Of a DNA stretch of 64,000 nucleotides, positions 25,478 to 34,070 are shown piece by piece; the stretch's first letter is position 1, and every line of letters begins with the position of its first letter. Source of the stretch: Bacteroidales bacterium (GTDB lineage: Bacteria; Bacteroidota; Bacteroidia; Bacteroidales; F082); NCBI GenBank assembly GCA_017394865.1, contig JAFPWT010000016.1, positions 1 to 64,000 of the forward strand, in the 5' to 3' direction. The translations under genes were made by a program, and so were the position numbers. Under the pieces are notes generated by a model. That model searched no databases, was not told where the DNA came from, and saw only the letters and a program-made list of their open reading frames with translations.

Positions 25478-26863
25478 TTACCAATCGGAGTCCCAATCGG
25501 AATTCCAATCGGAAGTATTTTGATCGAGCCAGCCGGAATCATCACAGCCGAAAAAGCTTCTCTGTTCTTCAGCAATTTGATCGATTTGTTCGATATATGC
25601 CTCAAGCTCTTCGGCTTCATCTTCTTCAAGATCATCGATGCCCTCCACATTCAGCAAGCCGATCATACTCCACTCAGCCATATCAAGATCATCACAGCTT
25701 CCAGCATCTTCGATTTCTTCCTTCACTCCGTCAAGGATCTTTTTAGCATCTCTATAGGTTTGTGATTTTCCACTATCCGCAGCAACACCTATGATGACTA
25801 ACAACACAATAGCTATCACCACTGTTGCCACAATACCACCAAGAATTCCCAAAACTATCCAAAGCCCTTTTTTCTTCTTCTTAGGCTTGTCAGGCGGCGT
25901 TTGTTGAGGTTGCTGTGTAGACGATGTTTGCTGGGGCTTGGGAGACTCCATCATCTGCTGGGGCTTAGAAGGCGCCACCGTTTGCTTTGGCTGTTGAGAC
26001 GCTATCGTCTGTTGAGGCGGTTGAGGCGCCATTGTCTGCTGAGGCGATTGAGACACCATCGTCTGCTGAGGCGGAGGAGTTGTTGTAGCTTCGAAATGCC
26101 TCAAAAAAGGGCGTCGGTCAGGATCCTTGTTCAAATAAGGTTCAAGGAAATCGCGCCACGCTGGAGGGACAAAAGACATGTCAACAGGCTGGGTGACAAT
26201 ACTCACCTGGATGTTGTATTCACTATTCGTCTCGTTGTCGTATATAGGCTTGCCTGTCAGCAGATGTACGAATGACACGGCAAGCGAGTAATTGTCAGAT
26301 CTCGCATCTATCCGTTTGGGATCCTTCACCTGTTCGGGACTCATATACATCAAAGTACCCATCGTCATCCCCGTCCGGGTCATCGACATGCTCTCCTTCA
26401 CTTTGGCGATACCGAAGTCGAGCAATTTGATGTTGCCTTCTTTGTCAAGGAACAGGTTGGACGGTTTGATGTCGCGGTGAACGATGCCCTGAGCATGAGT
26501 ATAACTGAGTGCATCCACAGCCTGATTCCACCAACGACGCAGTTCTTCATCGGTGAAACGTTTGCCTTGACGCAACAACTCGCCAAGATCCTCGCCCTCC
26601 AAGTACTCCATGACAATACAGTGACGATTGCCTATATAGCCGTAGTCATACACTTGGCGGATATTGGGATGACTGAGTTTAACCATGACCAGCGCCTCAT
26701 TGTGAAAGCGATCAACGATTTGTTCACTACGCATCATCCTTTCATAAAGGATCTTCACCGCAGCGGGTTTTCCAATCTGATTTTCGGCATACCACACCTC
26801 CGCCATGCCACCTTCTCCCAAGAGGCGCTTCAGCTGGTATCCGTTAACTATTGTTCCTTCCAT
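25478..26863 (-). CDS. Transmembrane Ser/Thr protein kinase 3 with PQQT-repeat linker
   Basis: A 461-residue Hanks-type kinase, paralogue of the other two over 1-258 with the same catalytic residues (K37, HRDIKPSN 129-136, DFG 149-151). Between kinase and membrane it has a linker of seven imperfect 9-residue units beginning PQQT or PKQT (265-327), ending in a lysine cluster at the membrane helix (333-360). The outer part is short (~100 residues), helical and strongly acidic, and ends in the repeat SDWNSDWDSDW. Unlike kinases 1 and 2 it has no large folded sensor. It lies 10 bases after topB. Confidence 0.9.
   Translation of the reverse strand: MEGTIVNGYQLKRLLGEGGMAEVWYAENQIGKPAAVKILYERMMRSEQIVDRFHNEALVMVKLSHPNIRQVYDYGYIGNRHCIVMEYLEGEDLGELLRQGKRFTDEELRRWWNQAVDALSYTHAQGIVHRDIKPSNLFLDKEGNIKLLDFGIAKVKESMSMTRTGMTMGTLMYMSPEQVKDPKRIDARSDNYSLAVSFVHLLTGKPIYDNETNSEYNIQVSIVTQPVDMSFVPPAWRDFLEPYLNKDPDRRPFLRHFEATTTPPPQQTMVSQSPQQTMAPQPPQQTIASQQPKQTVAPSKPQQMMESPKPQQTSSTQQPQQTPPDKPKKKKKGLWIVLGILGGIVATVVIAIVLLVIIGVAADSGKSQTYRDAKKILDGVKEEIEDAGSCDDLDMAEWSMIGLLNVEGIDDLEEDEAEELEAYIEQIDQIAEEQRSFFGCDDSGWLDQNTSDWNSDWDSDW
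25481..25513. repeat. 12-bp tandem repeat at the kinase 3 C-terminus
   Basis: CCAATCGGA occurs at 25481, 25493 and 25505, a 12-bp period repeated three times. On the coding (minus) strand each unit encodes a copy of S-D-W-(N/D), giving the acidic-aromatic tail of kinase 3. Such short tandem repeats can change copy number without shifting frame. Confidence 0.7.
25883..26071. repeat. 27-bp imperfect tandem repeat coding the PQQT linker
   Basis: Seven 27-bp units encode nine-residue segments that start P-(Q/K)-Q-(T/M) in the cytoplasmic linker of kinase 3 (residues 265-327). The units share a conserved GTCTGCTGAGGC-like core on the plus strand but vary elsewhere. The period is a multiple of 3, so changes in copy number would only alter linker length. 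Confidence 0.75.
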
Positions 26864-26873
26864 ATCTTTATAA

Positions 26874-28679
26874 TTAATAATTCTTCATTTGTTCCAGCAT
26901 CACCTGATTGACGATCTCGGTAACCATCTGTTTAAGCTCAGCGATAAAACGAGCAGCTTCATATTTATGCTGCTCGATCTCACGGAGTTTCTTCTCCCAG
27001 ATGCCAGTAAGCTCTGCGCTCTTGAGGAGATCCTCGTGGATGAGACCGATCAGCTCAATGCCCGTAGGCGTAGGCTCAAGGCTCTTTCGGGTCTTTTTGA
27101 TGTAATTGCGTTTGAATAACGTCTCGATGATGGCAGCACGGGTGGAAGGCCTTCCGATGCCGTTCTCTTTCATCACCTCACGCAACGACTCATCATCCAC
27201 CAACTTGCCTGCAGTCTCCATGGCACGGAGCAAAGTGGCTTCAGTGTAAGGCTTCGGCGGTTGGGTCCATTTCTCAGCCAACTGAGGCTTATGAGGGCCA
27301 TGTTCGCCTTTTTTGAAAATCGGCAAAGTCTTCTCTTCGGTTTCTTCCTTTTTAGTTCCGTCTTCTGTCTCCTGACTCTTATCCTCCGTCTTCTGAGGCT
27401 TGATCACCTCTCGCCATCCAGGCTCGAGGATCTGCTTGCCGGAGGTCTTGAACTCCACCTCCTCCACCTTGCCCAAAACGGTAGTAGTGGCAAACTGGCA
27501 GTCGGGATAAAAGACAGCGATGAAATGACGGCAGACCTCGTCGTAGACCTGCTGCTCAGCGAAGCTTAATCCCTGAGGCACCACCCCTGTGGGGATGATG
27601 GCATGGTGGTCGGTGACCTTGCTATTGTCGAACACCTTCTTGCTTTTGGGAAGTTTCTTGCCAGCCAACGGGGCCGTCAACTCGGCATAGTTGGTGAGTT
27701 TGGCAAGAATACCAGGACATTTCGGGTAGATGTCATCGCTCAGATAAGTGGTGTCGACACGAGGATAAGTGGTGTATTTCTTCTCGTAGAGGCTCTGTAT
27801 CGTCTGCAAAGTTTGATCGGCCGACATGTTGTACTTCTTGTTGCATTCCACCTGCAACGAAGTAAGGTCGTACAACCGCGGCGGGGCTTCCTTGCCTTTC
27901 TTGGTATCGATATTGGTTACCGTGAATTCCTTCCCTTCAACACTTTGTAGATCCTTCTGCCCCTCTTCCACCGAACCGTATTTGCCTTTGGTAGCCGTGA
28001 AGGTGGTGTCGCGATACACTGTCGAAAGCACCCAGTAAGCCTCCGGCTTGAAGTTCTGGATCTCCTGATAGCGGTTCACAATCAACGCCAACGTGGGCGT
28101 CTGCACCCTGCCAATGGAAAGCACTTGCCGGTTATGGCCATATTTCAAGGTATAGAGCCGTGTGGCGTTCATGCCCAACAGCCAGTCGCCAATGGCGCGT
28201 GATAACCCAGCCTCATATAACGATTGGTATTCCGATTGATCTTTCAACGTCTTAAAGCCCTCACGGATGGACTCTTCGGTGAGCGAAGAGATCCACAGGC
28301 GCTTCACGGGACATTTCACTTGGGCTTTCTGCATCACCCAACGCTGTATGAGCTCGCCTTCCTGGCCAGCATCACCACAGTTCACAATCTCATCAGCTTT
28401 TTGGAACAGCGACTCAATGATTTTAAACTGCTTTTCCACCCCTTTGTCGGCAATGAGCTTAATGCCGAACCTTGGTGGGATCATCGGCAGTCGAGTCAAA
28501 GCCCAGGCTTTCCACATCTCGGTGTAGTCCTGCGGCTCCTTCAACGTGCACAGATGCCCGAAAGTCCACGTCACCTGATAGCCGTTGCCCTCGATATAGC
28601 CCTCATGAGCCTGGGTGGCTCCCAGCACCTTCGCGATGTCACGCGCTACACTCGGCTTTTCGGCAATACAAACGATCAT
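26874..28679 (-). CDS. topB: DNA topoisomerase III (type IA)
   Basis: A 601-residue type IA topoisomerase, which passes single DNA strands and resolves replication and recombination intermediates. The N-terminal Toprim domain (MIVCIAEKPSVARDIAK, then CGDAGQEGELIQRW) binds magnesium. The catalytic Tyr is Y305 in KKYTTYPRVDTTYL. GRVQTPTLALI and the late GIGRPSTRAAIIETL motif are also typical. Residues 429-450 are a low-complexity E/T/K/Q insertion (KTEDKSQETEDGT) between domains. C-terminal zinc fingers are absent, as in many TopB proteins. Its ATG overlaps the stop of the upstream antiporter gene (ATGA). Confidence 0.94.
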   Translation of the reverse strand: MIVCIAEKPSVARDIAKVLGATQAHEGYIEGNGYQVTWTFGHLCTLKEPQDYTEMWKAWALTRLPMIPPRFGIKLIADKGVEKQFKIIESLFQKADEIVNCGDAGQEGELIQRWVMQKAQVKCPVKRLWISSLTEESIREGFKTLKDQSEYQSLYEAGLSRAIGDWLLGMNATRLYTLKYGHNRQVLSIGRVQTPTLALIVNRYQEIQNFKPEAYWVLSTVYRDTTFTATKGKYGSVEEGQKDLQSVEGKEFTVTNIDTKKGKEAPPRLYDLTSLQVECNKKYNMSADQTLQTIQSLYEKKYTTYPRVDTTYLSDDIYPKCPGILAKLTNYAELTAPLAGKKLPKSKKVFDNSKVTDHHAIIPTGVVPQGLSFAEQQVYDEVCRHFIAVFYPDCQFATTTVLGKVEEVEFKTSGKQILEPGWREVIKPQKTEDKSQETEDGTKKEETEEKTLPIFKKGEHGPHKPQLAEKWTQPPKPYTEATLLRAMETAGKLVDDESLREVMKENGIGRPSTRAAIIETLFKRNYIKKTRKSLEPTPTGIELIGLIHEDLLKSAELTGIWEKKLREIEQHKYEAARFIAELKQMVTEIVNQVMLEQMKNY

Positions 28680-30937
28680 GAATTAATCAAGATTTCGGCT
28701 TTGGATTTTTGGGCGACAAACCACACAATATCTTTAGGCTGGAAGGTGATTCGGGCAGAAGGATTCAAGATGAAATGACCGTCACGTTCAATGGCGATCA
28801 CCATGGCATCGAACTGGTCGGAAAGGCCAGAGTCCTTTAAGGCAACGCCAATAAATTGGCTATCGGACTCCACTTCAATCTTATACATCTCCACGTCGCC
28901 GTCTATATGCTCTGTAACCAGCTGATCGCCAAACACCTCCATTTTATCCACCAGCAAACGCAGATGATCCTCGTGACCCACAAAGGTAATTTTATCATAA
29001 GGAAACAGCTGGAAGTCGGAATGCGGAAGCTCAAAAACACGCTTGCCACGCTCCACGCTTACCACGCTCACGTTATAGTTGTCGCGGAAGTCGGTCTCCT
29101 TGATCAGCTTGCCCGAGTAAGGGCTGTCAGGGCTGAGCGTCATCTTCTGCAAGTGACAATTTTCCTGAAGAATCTCGGGAATGGCAAACACCTGGGCCTG
29201 CTGACGTTTATTGAGGTTGTCCATGAATCGCTCCTCAATGCGCTTGTAGAACTTCATGGCAGGGCTCAAGGCGCGGAGAAGCACTACGTAGATCAACGCA
29301 AAACCGATGTTAATCCATATGAACAGCGGCGCCTCAATCTTCAAATAGGACCAGAATTCTTCGGTAAAGAAATGCTGAATCACGATATAAGAGGCGATGA
29401 TCACCACAATAGAGCGAAGGATAAACACCGAAAGAATCACCGTTTTGTTGAAACGGTTCTTGTTCATCAGCTTATGGGTCGTCTTGACCAAAGTATGCTT
29501 AAAGCCCATAGCCCACAGGAAGGGCGACAGCACAATCAGACAGAAAGCTACCGAGATGGCCGCGTTCCACGGAGCAGGAACATAGCGCATGACAAATGAA
29601 ACAAGGAAGAAGCTGATCAGCGACACAGCAATGATGATGGCCATATAGATGACCATGTTTTTGATCTGCCTGGCCAAAAAACTTCCCATGGTCACCTGTT
29701 TTCCACTTCTCACCTTGAGGCCACTTTCCTTACTCTCCCATCGCTCAAGCCAACTTTTGGGGAAATGATTCGTCACCCAACGGTAGGCAGGCAATGAGGC
29801 TTTGATGGCGTAAGGCGTGATGAAGGTGGTAATGATGGACACCGACACAATAACGGGATATAGATAGTCGTCGATGACGCCATAGCTTTTACCCAGCGTT
29901 GCGATAATGAACGAGAACTCACCAATCTGACAGAAGCAGAAACCGCCTTGGATGGCTTGCTTCAGCCCCAGCCCAGCCAGAATACGTCCAACCACATTGC
30001 TTAACGGCTTGAAGATCAGCAGTACTACTGTAATCACCAGGATCTGCCACCAATAGTCGACCAAAATCTGTGGGTCGACCATCATGCCTACCGACACGAA
30101 GAAGATGGCTCCGAACAGGTTTTTGATAGGATTCGTAAGCTTATGGATCATCTCCGCTTCCAGGGTCTCGGCAAGGATGGAACCCATGATGAAGGCGCCC
30201 AAAGCCGAGGAAAAACCTGCCAGATTGGCCAGCCACACCATGAGGAAGCATAGTCCCACGGAGAACACCGTCAGGGTCTCTTCCGACATGAATTTACGTG
30301 ACCAACGCAATATTGTGGGAACTATGAAGATACCACCCAAGAACCACACCACCAAGAAAAACACCAGTTTCAACATACTGGTCAACAGCTGCACGCCGTC
30401 GAAGGTCTTGCTAACTGCTAACGTGGAGAGAATCACCATCAGCAACACGGCTTCAAGGTCTTCTACCACCAGTTCTCCGATCACATGGCCACTGAATTTT
30501 TCACGGTTCAGCTTCATATCCTCAAACGCCTTGGCAATGATGGTGGTCGATGAAATCGAAAGCATGGCTCCCAGGAAGATGCACTCCATCTGCGACCACC
30601 CGAGCACTTTGCCGAGCAAGAAGCCAATCACGCACATCGTCACCAACTCGGTGATCGCGGTAATGCCTACCGTTCCTCCCACTTTCTTCAGTTTCTTGAA
30701 GCTGAACTCCAATCCAATGCCAAACAGCATGAACACCATACCAATCTCGCTCCACGTCTCCACGCTCGTTTTATCCTGAATCACGGGGAACCACTCAAAA
30801 TTGGGTCCGATCAGGAAGCCAGCAATGATATAGCCTAGCACTACAGGCTGTTTCATCCATTTAAAAACAACCGTAGTGACACCAGCTGTAACAAGTATCA
30901 AGGCAAGATCAGAAAATAACGCAGGTAGGGATTCCAT
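28676..30937 (-). CDS. CPA2-family cation:proton antiporter with TrkA-C domain
   Basis: A 753-residue membrane protein of the monovalent cation:proton antiporter-2 family (KefB/C-like). A 12-13 helix exchanger domain begins at residue ~8 (LFSDLALILVTAGVTTVVF) and includes LGYIIAGFLIGP, MLFGIGLEFSFKKLKK and the helix around GELVVEDLEAVLLMVILS. A second hydrophobic region (~430-560) with several helices follows, and the C-terminal cytosolic part ends with a TrkA-C ligand domain (FIGVALKDSGLSDQFDAMVIAI). The in-frame start at 31000 would overlap the promoter and terminator; ATG 30937 begins the normal fold. It probably exchanges K+ or Na+ for protons. Confidence 0.9.
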   Translation of the reverse strand: MESLPALFSDLALILVTAGVTTVVFKWMKQPVVLGYIIAGFLIGPNFEWFPVIQDKTSVETWSEIGMVFMLFGIGLEFSFKKLKKVGGTVGITAITELVTMCVIGFLLGKVLGWSQMECIFLGAMLSISSTTIIAKAFEDMKLNREKFSGHVIGELVVEDLEAVLLMVILSTLAVSKTFDGVQLLTSMLKLVFFLVVWFLGGIFIVPTILRWSRKFMSEETLTVFSVGLCFLMVWLANLAGFSSALGAFIMGSILAETLEAEMIHKLTNPIKNLFGAIFFVSVGMMVDPQILVDYWWQILVITVVLLIFKPLSNVVGRILAGLGLKQAIQGGFCFCQIGEFSFIIATLGKSYGVIDDYLYPVIVSVSIITTFITPYAIKASLPAYRWVTNHFPKSWLERWESKESGLKVRSGKQVTMGSFLARQIKNMVIYMAIIIAVSLISFFLVSFVMRYVPAPWNAAISVAFCLIVLSPFLWAMGFKHTLVKTTHKLMNKNRFNKTVILSVFILRSIVVIIASYIVIQHFFTEEFWSYLKIEAPLFIWINIGFALIYVVLLRALSPAMKFYKRIEERFMDNLNKRQQAQVFAIPEILQENCHLQKMTLSPDSPYSGKLIKETDFRDNYNVSVVSVERGKRVFELPHSDFQLFPYDKITFVGHEDHLRLLVDKMEVFGDQLVTEHIDGDVEMYKIEVESDSQFIGVALKDSGLSDQFDAMVIAIERDGHFILNPSARITFQPKDIVWFVAQKSKAEILINS

Positions 30938-30962
30938 GAGGCTTAAAATGTTGAAAAGTCTG

Positions 30963-30994
30963 CAAATATAATAAAAAAAAGGGGATTCGTCAAG
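30963..30994 (-). promoter_or_regulatory. Promoter of the CPA2 antiporter-topB-kinase run
   Basis: On the minus strand TATATTTG (30963-30970) is preceded by CTTG (30991-30994) after 20 bases, close to TAnnTTTG / TTTG. It overlaps the pyrophosphatase terminator and lies 25 bases before the chosen start. The genes downstream to 20560 are all on this strand with gaps of at most 33 bases, so one promoter could serve them all. Confidence 0.45.
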
Positions 30995-31006
30995 AGACAA
31001 ATCCCC
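30973..31006 (-). terminator. Rho-independent terminator of the pyrophosphatase gene
   Basis: GGGGATT (30981-30987) pairs with AATCCCC (31000-31006) over a 12-base loop. On the minus strand the stem is followed by eight T. It lies 41 bases after the hppA stop codon. Confidence 0.8.
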
Positions 31007-31047
31007 AATTTTTCAGTTTAAACGGTTTTTTCAGTTTTCCGCTTTTT

Positions 31048-33282
31048 TTACAGCAAGTTGCAAGTAACAGTCAAGCCTGCCATCACAATGCTCACCATGC
31101 TCATCAATTTAATCAAGATGTTCAGCGAAGGACCTGATGTGTCTTTGAACGGGTCGCCGACAGTGTCGCCAACGACGGTAGCCTTGTGGTTGTCAGAGCC
31201 CTTACCACCGAAGTTACCTTCTTCAACATATTTCTTGGCATTGTCCCAAGCGCCGCCTGAGTTGGCCATGAAGACAGCCAGCACAAAGCCAGTGCTCAGA
31301 CCGCCGATCAACAGACCGAGAACACCAGGCACACCGAGGATAACACCTGTCAGAATCGGAACAAGGATAGCGAGGATGGAAGGTAACAACATCTCACGTT
31401 GAGCACCCTTCGTGGAGATAGCCACGCAACGCTCGTAGTCGGGTTCAGCCTTACCTTCAAGGATACCCTTGATGGTGCTGAACTGACGGCGGACTTCCTC
31501 CACCATCTTCTGTGCGGCGCGACCCACAGCGTTCATCGTCATACCACAGAACACAAAGGCCATCATGGCGCCAATGAAGATACCAACAAGTACAACAGGA
31601 TTCATTAAGTTGACATTGTAGAAATTCATGAAGTCAACAAGTGATGCAGTTGCCGTATCAACCACTTTTCCGCCAAAAGTCAGTGTTGTCTCACCAATGC
31701 GGACAAGAGCCAGTCTGATTTCCTCAACGTATGAAGCCAAAAGTGCAAGTGCCGTCAGAGCGGCAGAACCGATGGCGAAGCCTTTACCCGTAGCAGCAGT
31801 AGTGTTGCCAAGAGCATCGAGAGCGTCGGTACGTTTACGCACTTCGGGGTCAAGGCCACTCATCTCAGCGTTACCGCCAGCATTGTCGGCAATAGGACCG
31901 TAAGCATCAGTGGCAAGGGTGATACCCAAAGTGGAGAGCATACCCACAGCAGCGATGCCGATGCCATAAAGGCCCAAGCTTAAATTATTGGGATCCATGA
32001 TATGTTTAACGTCAAAGCCCATGGCGCAAAGGAAGGCAAGGATGATGGCTACACCTACCGTAACGACCGGGATAGCTGTAGACAGCATACCAAGTCCAAG
32101 ACCGGAGATGATGACCGTGGCAGGACCCGTCTTCGAGCTTTCAGCCACCTTTTGCGTGGGCTTATAGCTCTGCGAAGTATAGTATTCAGTCGATTTTCCG
32201 ATAATAACACCAGCCAGCAGGCCAACCACCACAGAGAGTGAGATCTGCCACCACATGTTGACGTTAACCGGGTTGTCTTTGAACATGACGTACATGATGC
32301 CGAATGTGGCTATGCCGATCAAAACGGCTGCAGTGTTAGTACCACGGCCCAAAGCACCGAGCAGTTGTTTCATGCCCGCATTCTCCTTGGTACGAACCAG
32401 GAAGATACCTATTAAAGAAAGAAGCACGCCAACAGCGGCAATCAGCATCGGGGCAAACACTGCCTTGTATTGCATTATGGGATTGGTTTGGGCATAAGCG
32501 GCAAAAGCCGAGGCACCCAGAGCCATGGTAGCCAAGATGGAACCTGCATAGGACTCGTAAAGGTCAGCACCCATGCCAGCCACGTCACCAACGTTGTCAC
32601 CAACGTTATCGGCGATGGTAGCGGGGTTACGCGGGTCGTCTTCAGGGATGTTATACTCCGTCTTACCGACAAGGTCAGCACCGACGTCAGCAGCCTTGGT
32701 GTAGATACCACCACCCACACGGGCAAACAAAGCCTGCGTGGAAGCACCCATACCGAAGGTCAGCATCGTAGTGGTGATGATGACCAACTTATTGGCATCG
32801 TCAATAAAATAATCCAGTACAAGGAACCAAACGGAGACGTCGAGAAGGGCAAGACCCACGACGACGAGGCCCATGACGGCACCCGAACGGAAGGCCACCT
32901 TCAAACCGCTGTTCAATGTCTTACGAGCAGCATTGGCAGTACGAGCCGAGGCATAGGTGGCTGTCTTCATGCCGAAGAAGCCCGCCAAGCCCGAGAAGAA
33001 ACCGCCGGTGAGGAAGGCAAACCACACCCATTTGTTCTGTAAATCGAACAGACTCATGACATAGAAAATAATCGCCAAGATGACGAACACGATGATCACC
33101 ACCTTGTACTGCTGCTTCAAGTAAGCCATGGCTCCCTTGCGGACATGTGCAGCGATTTTCTTCATCAAGTCCGTTCCTTCGTCCTCTTTCATCATCTGCT
33201 TAAAGAAGATGAAAGCAAATGCCAGTGCCAACACTGAGGCGACTAACACAATGTAAGGAATGTAATTAATGAATTTCTCCAT
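31048..33282 (-). CDS. hppA: Membrane pyrophosphatase, K+-dependent type
   Basis: A 744-residue integral membrane pyrophosphatase with about 16 helices that couples PPi hydrolysis to Na+ and/or H+ pumping. The active-site segments are present: DVGADLVGKTEYNIPEDDPR, NPATIADNVGDNVGDVAGMG and, near the C-terminus, GGAWDNAKKYVE and DTVGDPFKDTSGPSLN. The K+-dependence determinant reads GNTTAATGKG with Ala at residue 496, where K+-independent enzymes have Lys, so it is probably the K+-dependent class that often pumps Na+. A promoter (33337-33368) and terminator (30973-31006) mark it as a single-gene unit. Confidence 0.95.
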   Translation of the reverse strand: MEKFINYIPYIVLVASVLALAFAFIFFKQMMKEDEGTDLMKKIAAHVRKGAMAYLKQQYKVVIIVFVILAIIFYVMSLFDLQNKWVWFAFLTGGFFSGLAGFFGMKTATYASARTANAARKTLNSGLKVAFRSGAVMGLVVVGLALLDVSVWFLVLDYFIDDANKLVIITTTMLTFGMGASTQALFARVGGGIYTKAADVGADLVGKTEYNIPEDDPRNPATIADNVGDNVGDVAGMGADLYESYAGSILATMALGASAFAAYAQTNPIMQYKAVFAPMLIAAVGVLLSLIGIFLVRTKENAGMKQLLGALGRGTNTAAVLIGIATFGIMYVMFKDNPVNVNMWWQISLSVVVGLLAGVIIGKSTEYYTSQSYKPTQKVAESSKTGPATVIISGLGLGMLSTAIPVVTVGVAIILAFLCAMGFDVKHIMDPNNLSLGLYGIGIAAVGMLSTLGITLATDAYGPIADNAGGNAEMSGLDPEVRKRTDALDALGNTTAATGKGFAIGSAALTALALLASYVEEIRLALVRIGETTLTFGGKVVDTATASLVDFMNFYNVNLMNPVVLVGIFIGAMMAFVFCGMTMNAVGRAAQKMVEEVRRQFSTIKGILEGKAEPDYERCVAISTKGAQREMLLPSILAILVPILTGVILGVPGVLGLLIGGLSTGFVLAVFMANSGGAWDNAKKYVEEGNFGGKGSDNHKATVVGDTVGDPFKDTSGPSLNILIKLMSMVSIVMAGLTVTCNLL

Positions 33283-33336
33283 AAAATATGATTTAAAGAT
33301 TTATGATTTTACTTGTTTCAAGCAGTTTTAAGCAGA

Positions 33337-33368
33337 CAAAAATAGAAACAAATCCAGTAATTACAAAG
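33337..33368 (-). promoter_or_regulatory. hppA promoter
   Basis: On the minus strand TTTG (33365-33368) and TATTTTTG (33337-33344) are spaced by 20 bases, a good fit to the Bacteroidetes TTTG / TAnnTTTG promoter. The start codon at 33282 is about 55 bases downstream. It is divergent from the promoter at 33406-33434. Confidence 0.65.
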
Positions 33369-33405
33369 ACTTTTTTAAAAAATTTGTCCTTCGAGTTTTT
33401 TTCTT

Positions 33406-33434
33406 TTTGAAATGAAGTTTTTTTTCTATTTTTG
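33406..33434 (+). promoter_or_regulatory. Promoter of the BFN-UVR / nucleotide operon
   Basis: TTTG (33406-33409) and TATTTTTG (33427-33434) with a 17-base spacer match the -33/-7 pattern. The ATG at 33480 lies 45 bases downstream. Confidence 0.65.
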
Positions 33435-33479
33435 TCATTTGAAGGGGAGTAGGTCTTTATTCTACCTATTGTTTTGACT

Positions 33480-34067
33480 ATGAACAAGATTCAACTGGAG
33501 ATCAAGGAACTTTTATACAGCCAGTCATCGAGTGGCGCTTATGTGCTCATCCTCGGTGACAAGCATTCGATGCGCCGTCTGCCCATCGTCATCGGCGAAC
33601 ACGAGGCCCAGGCCATCGCCTTGGGGCTAGAGGGCAACAAGCCTTCGCGTCCCCTCACCCACGACCTTTTCAAGAAGTTCGCCGAACAATACGGTGTCGA
33701 CGTGATCGAGGTAGTCCTCACCCGTTTCCTCGAAGGAGTGTTCTACGCCATGCTCGTCTGCAAACAAGGCGACGACATCACCATGGTAGATGCACGGCCC
33801 TCCGATGCCATCGCCTTAGCCGCCAGGTTCAACTGCCCCATCTCGGCCTATGAGACCGTGATGAACGATGCCGGCATCGAGATGGAAGAGATCAAGGACA
33901 TGGGTCCTTCACAGGATCAAGAATCCCCAGAAGTCCCCGAAGAGACCCCCGATACACTCGAAAACCTGACGGTGGAACAGCTTCAGAAACTGCTCCAGAT
34001 CGCCATAGACGAGGAAAACTACGAAAAAGCCGCAGAAATACGTGATATCATTAATAGTAAATCTTGA
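33480..34067 (+). CDS. BFN-domain (DUF151) protein with C-terminal UVR motif
   Basis: A 195-residue cytosolic protein. The N-terminal ~130 residues form the bifunctional-nuclease (BFN, DUF151) domain, recognised by LILGDKHSMRRLPIVIGEHEAQAIALGLEG, TRPLTHDL-like SRPLTHDLFKKF and VDARPSDAIALAARFNCPI. An acidic P/E-rich linker (~140-160) leads to a UVR motif (LENLTVEQLQKLLQIAIDEENYEKAAEIRDII), a short helical hairpin also seen in UvrB/UvrC and ClpC. This pairing is common in Bacteroidetes. Actual nuclease activity is unproven for most members. ATG 33480 is chosen; an upstream TTG would add two residues. Confidence 0.9.
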   Translation: MNKIQLEIKELLYSQSSSGAYVLILGDKHSMRRLPIVIGEHEAQAIALGLEGNKPSRPLTHDLFKKFAEQYGVDVIEVVLTRFLEGVFYAMLVCKQGDDITMVDARPSDAIALAARFNCPISAYETVMNDAGIEMEEIKDMGPSQDQESPEVPEETPDTLENLTVEQLQKLLQIAIDEENYEKAAEIRDIINSKS

Positions 34068-34070
34068 CAT

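Noticed and set aside
25883..26071. CRISPR array
   Set aside because: The repeats are 27 bp without spacers, are coding in frame, and no cas gene is in the window.
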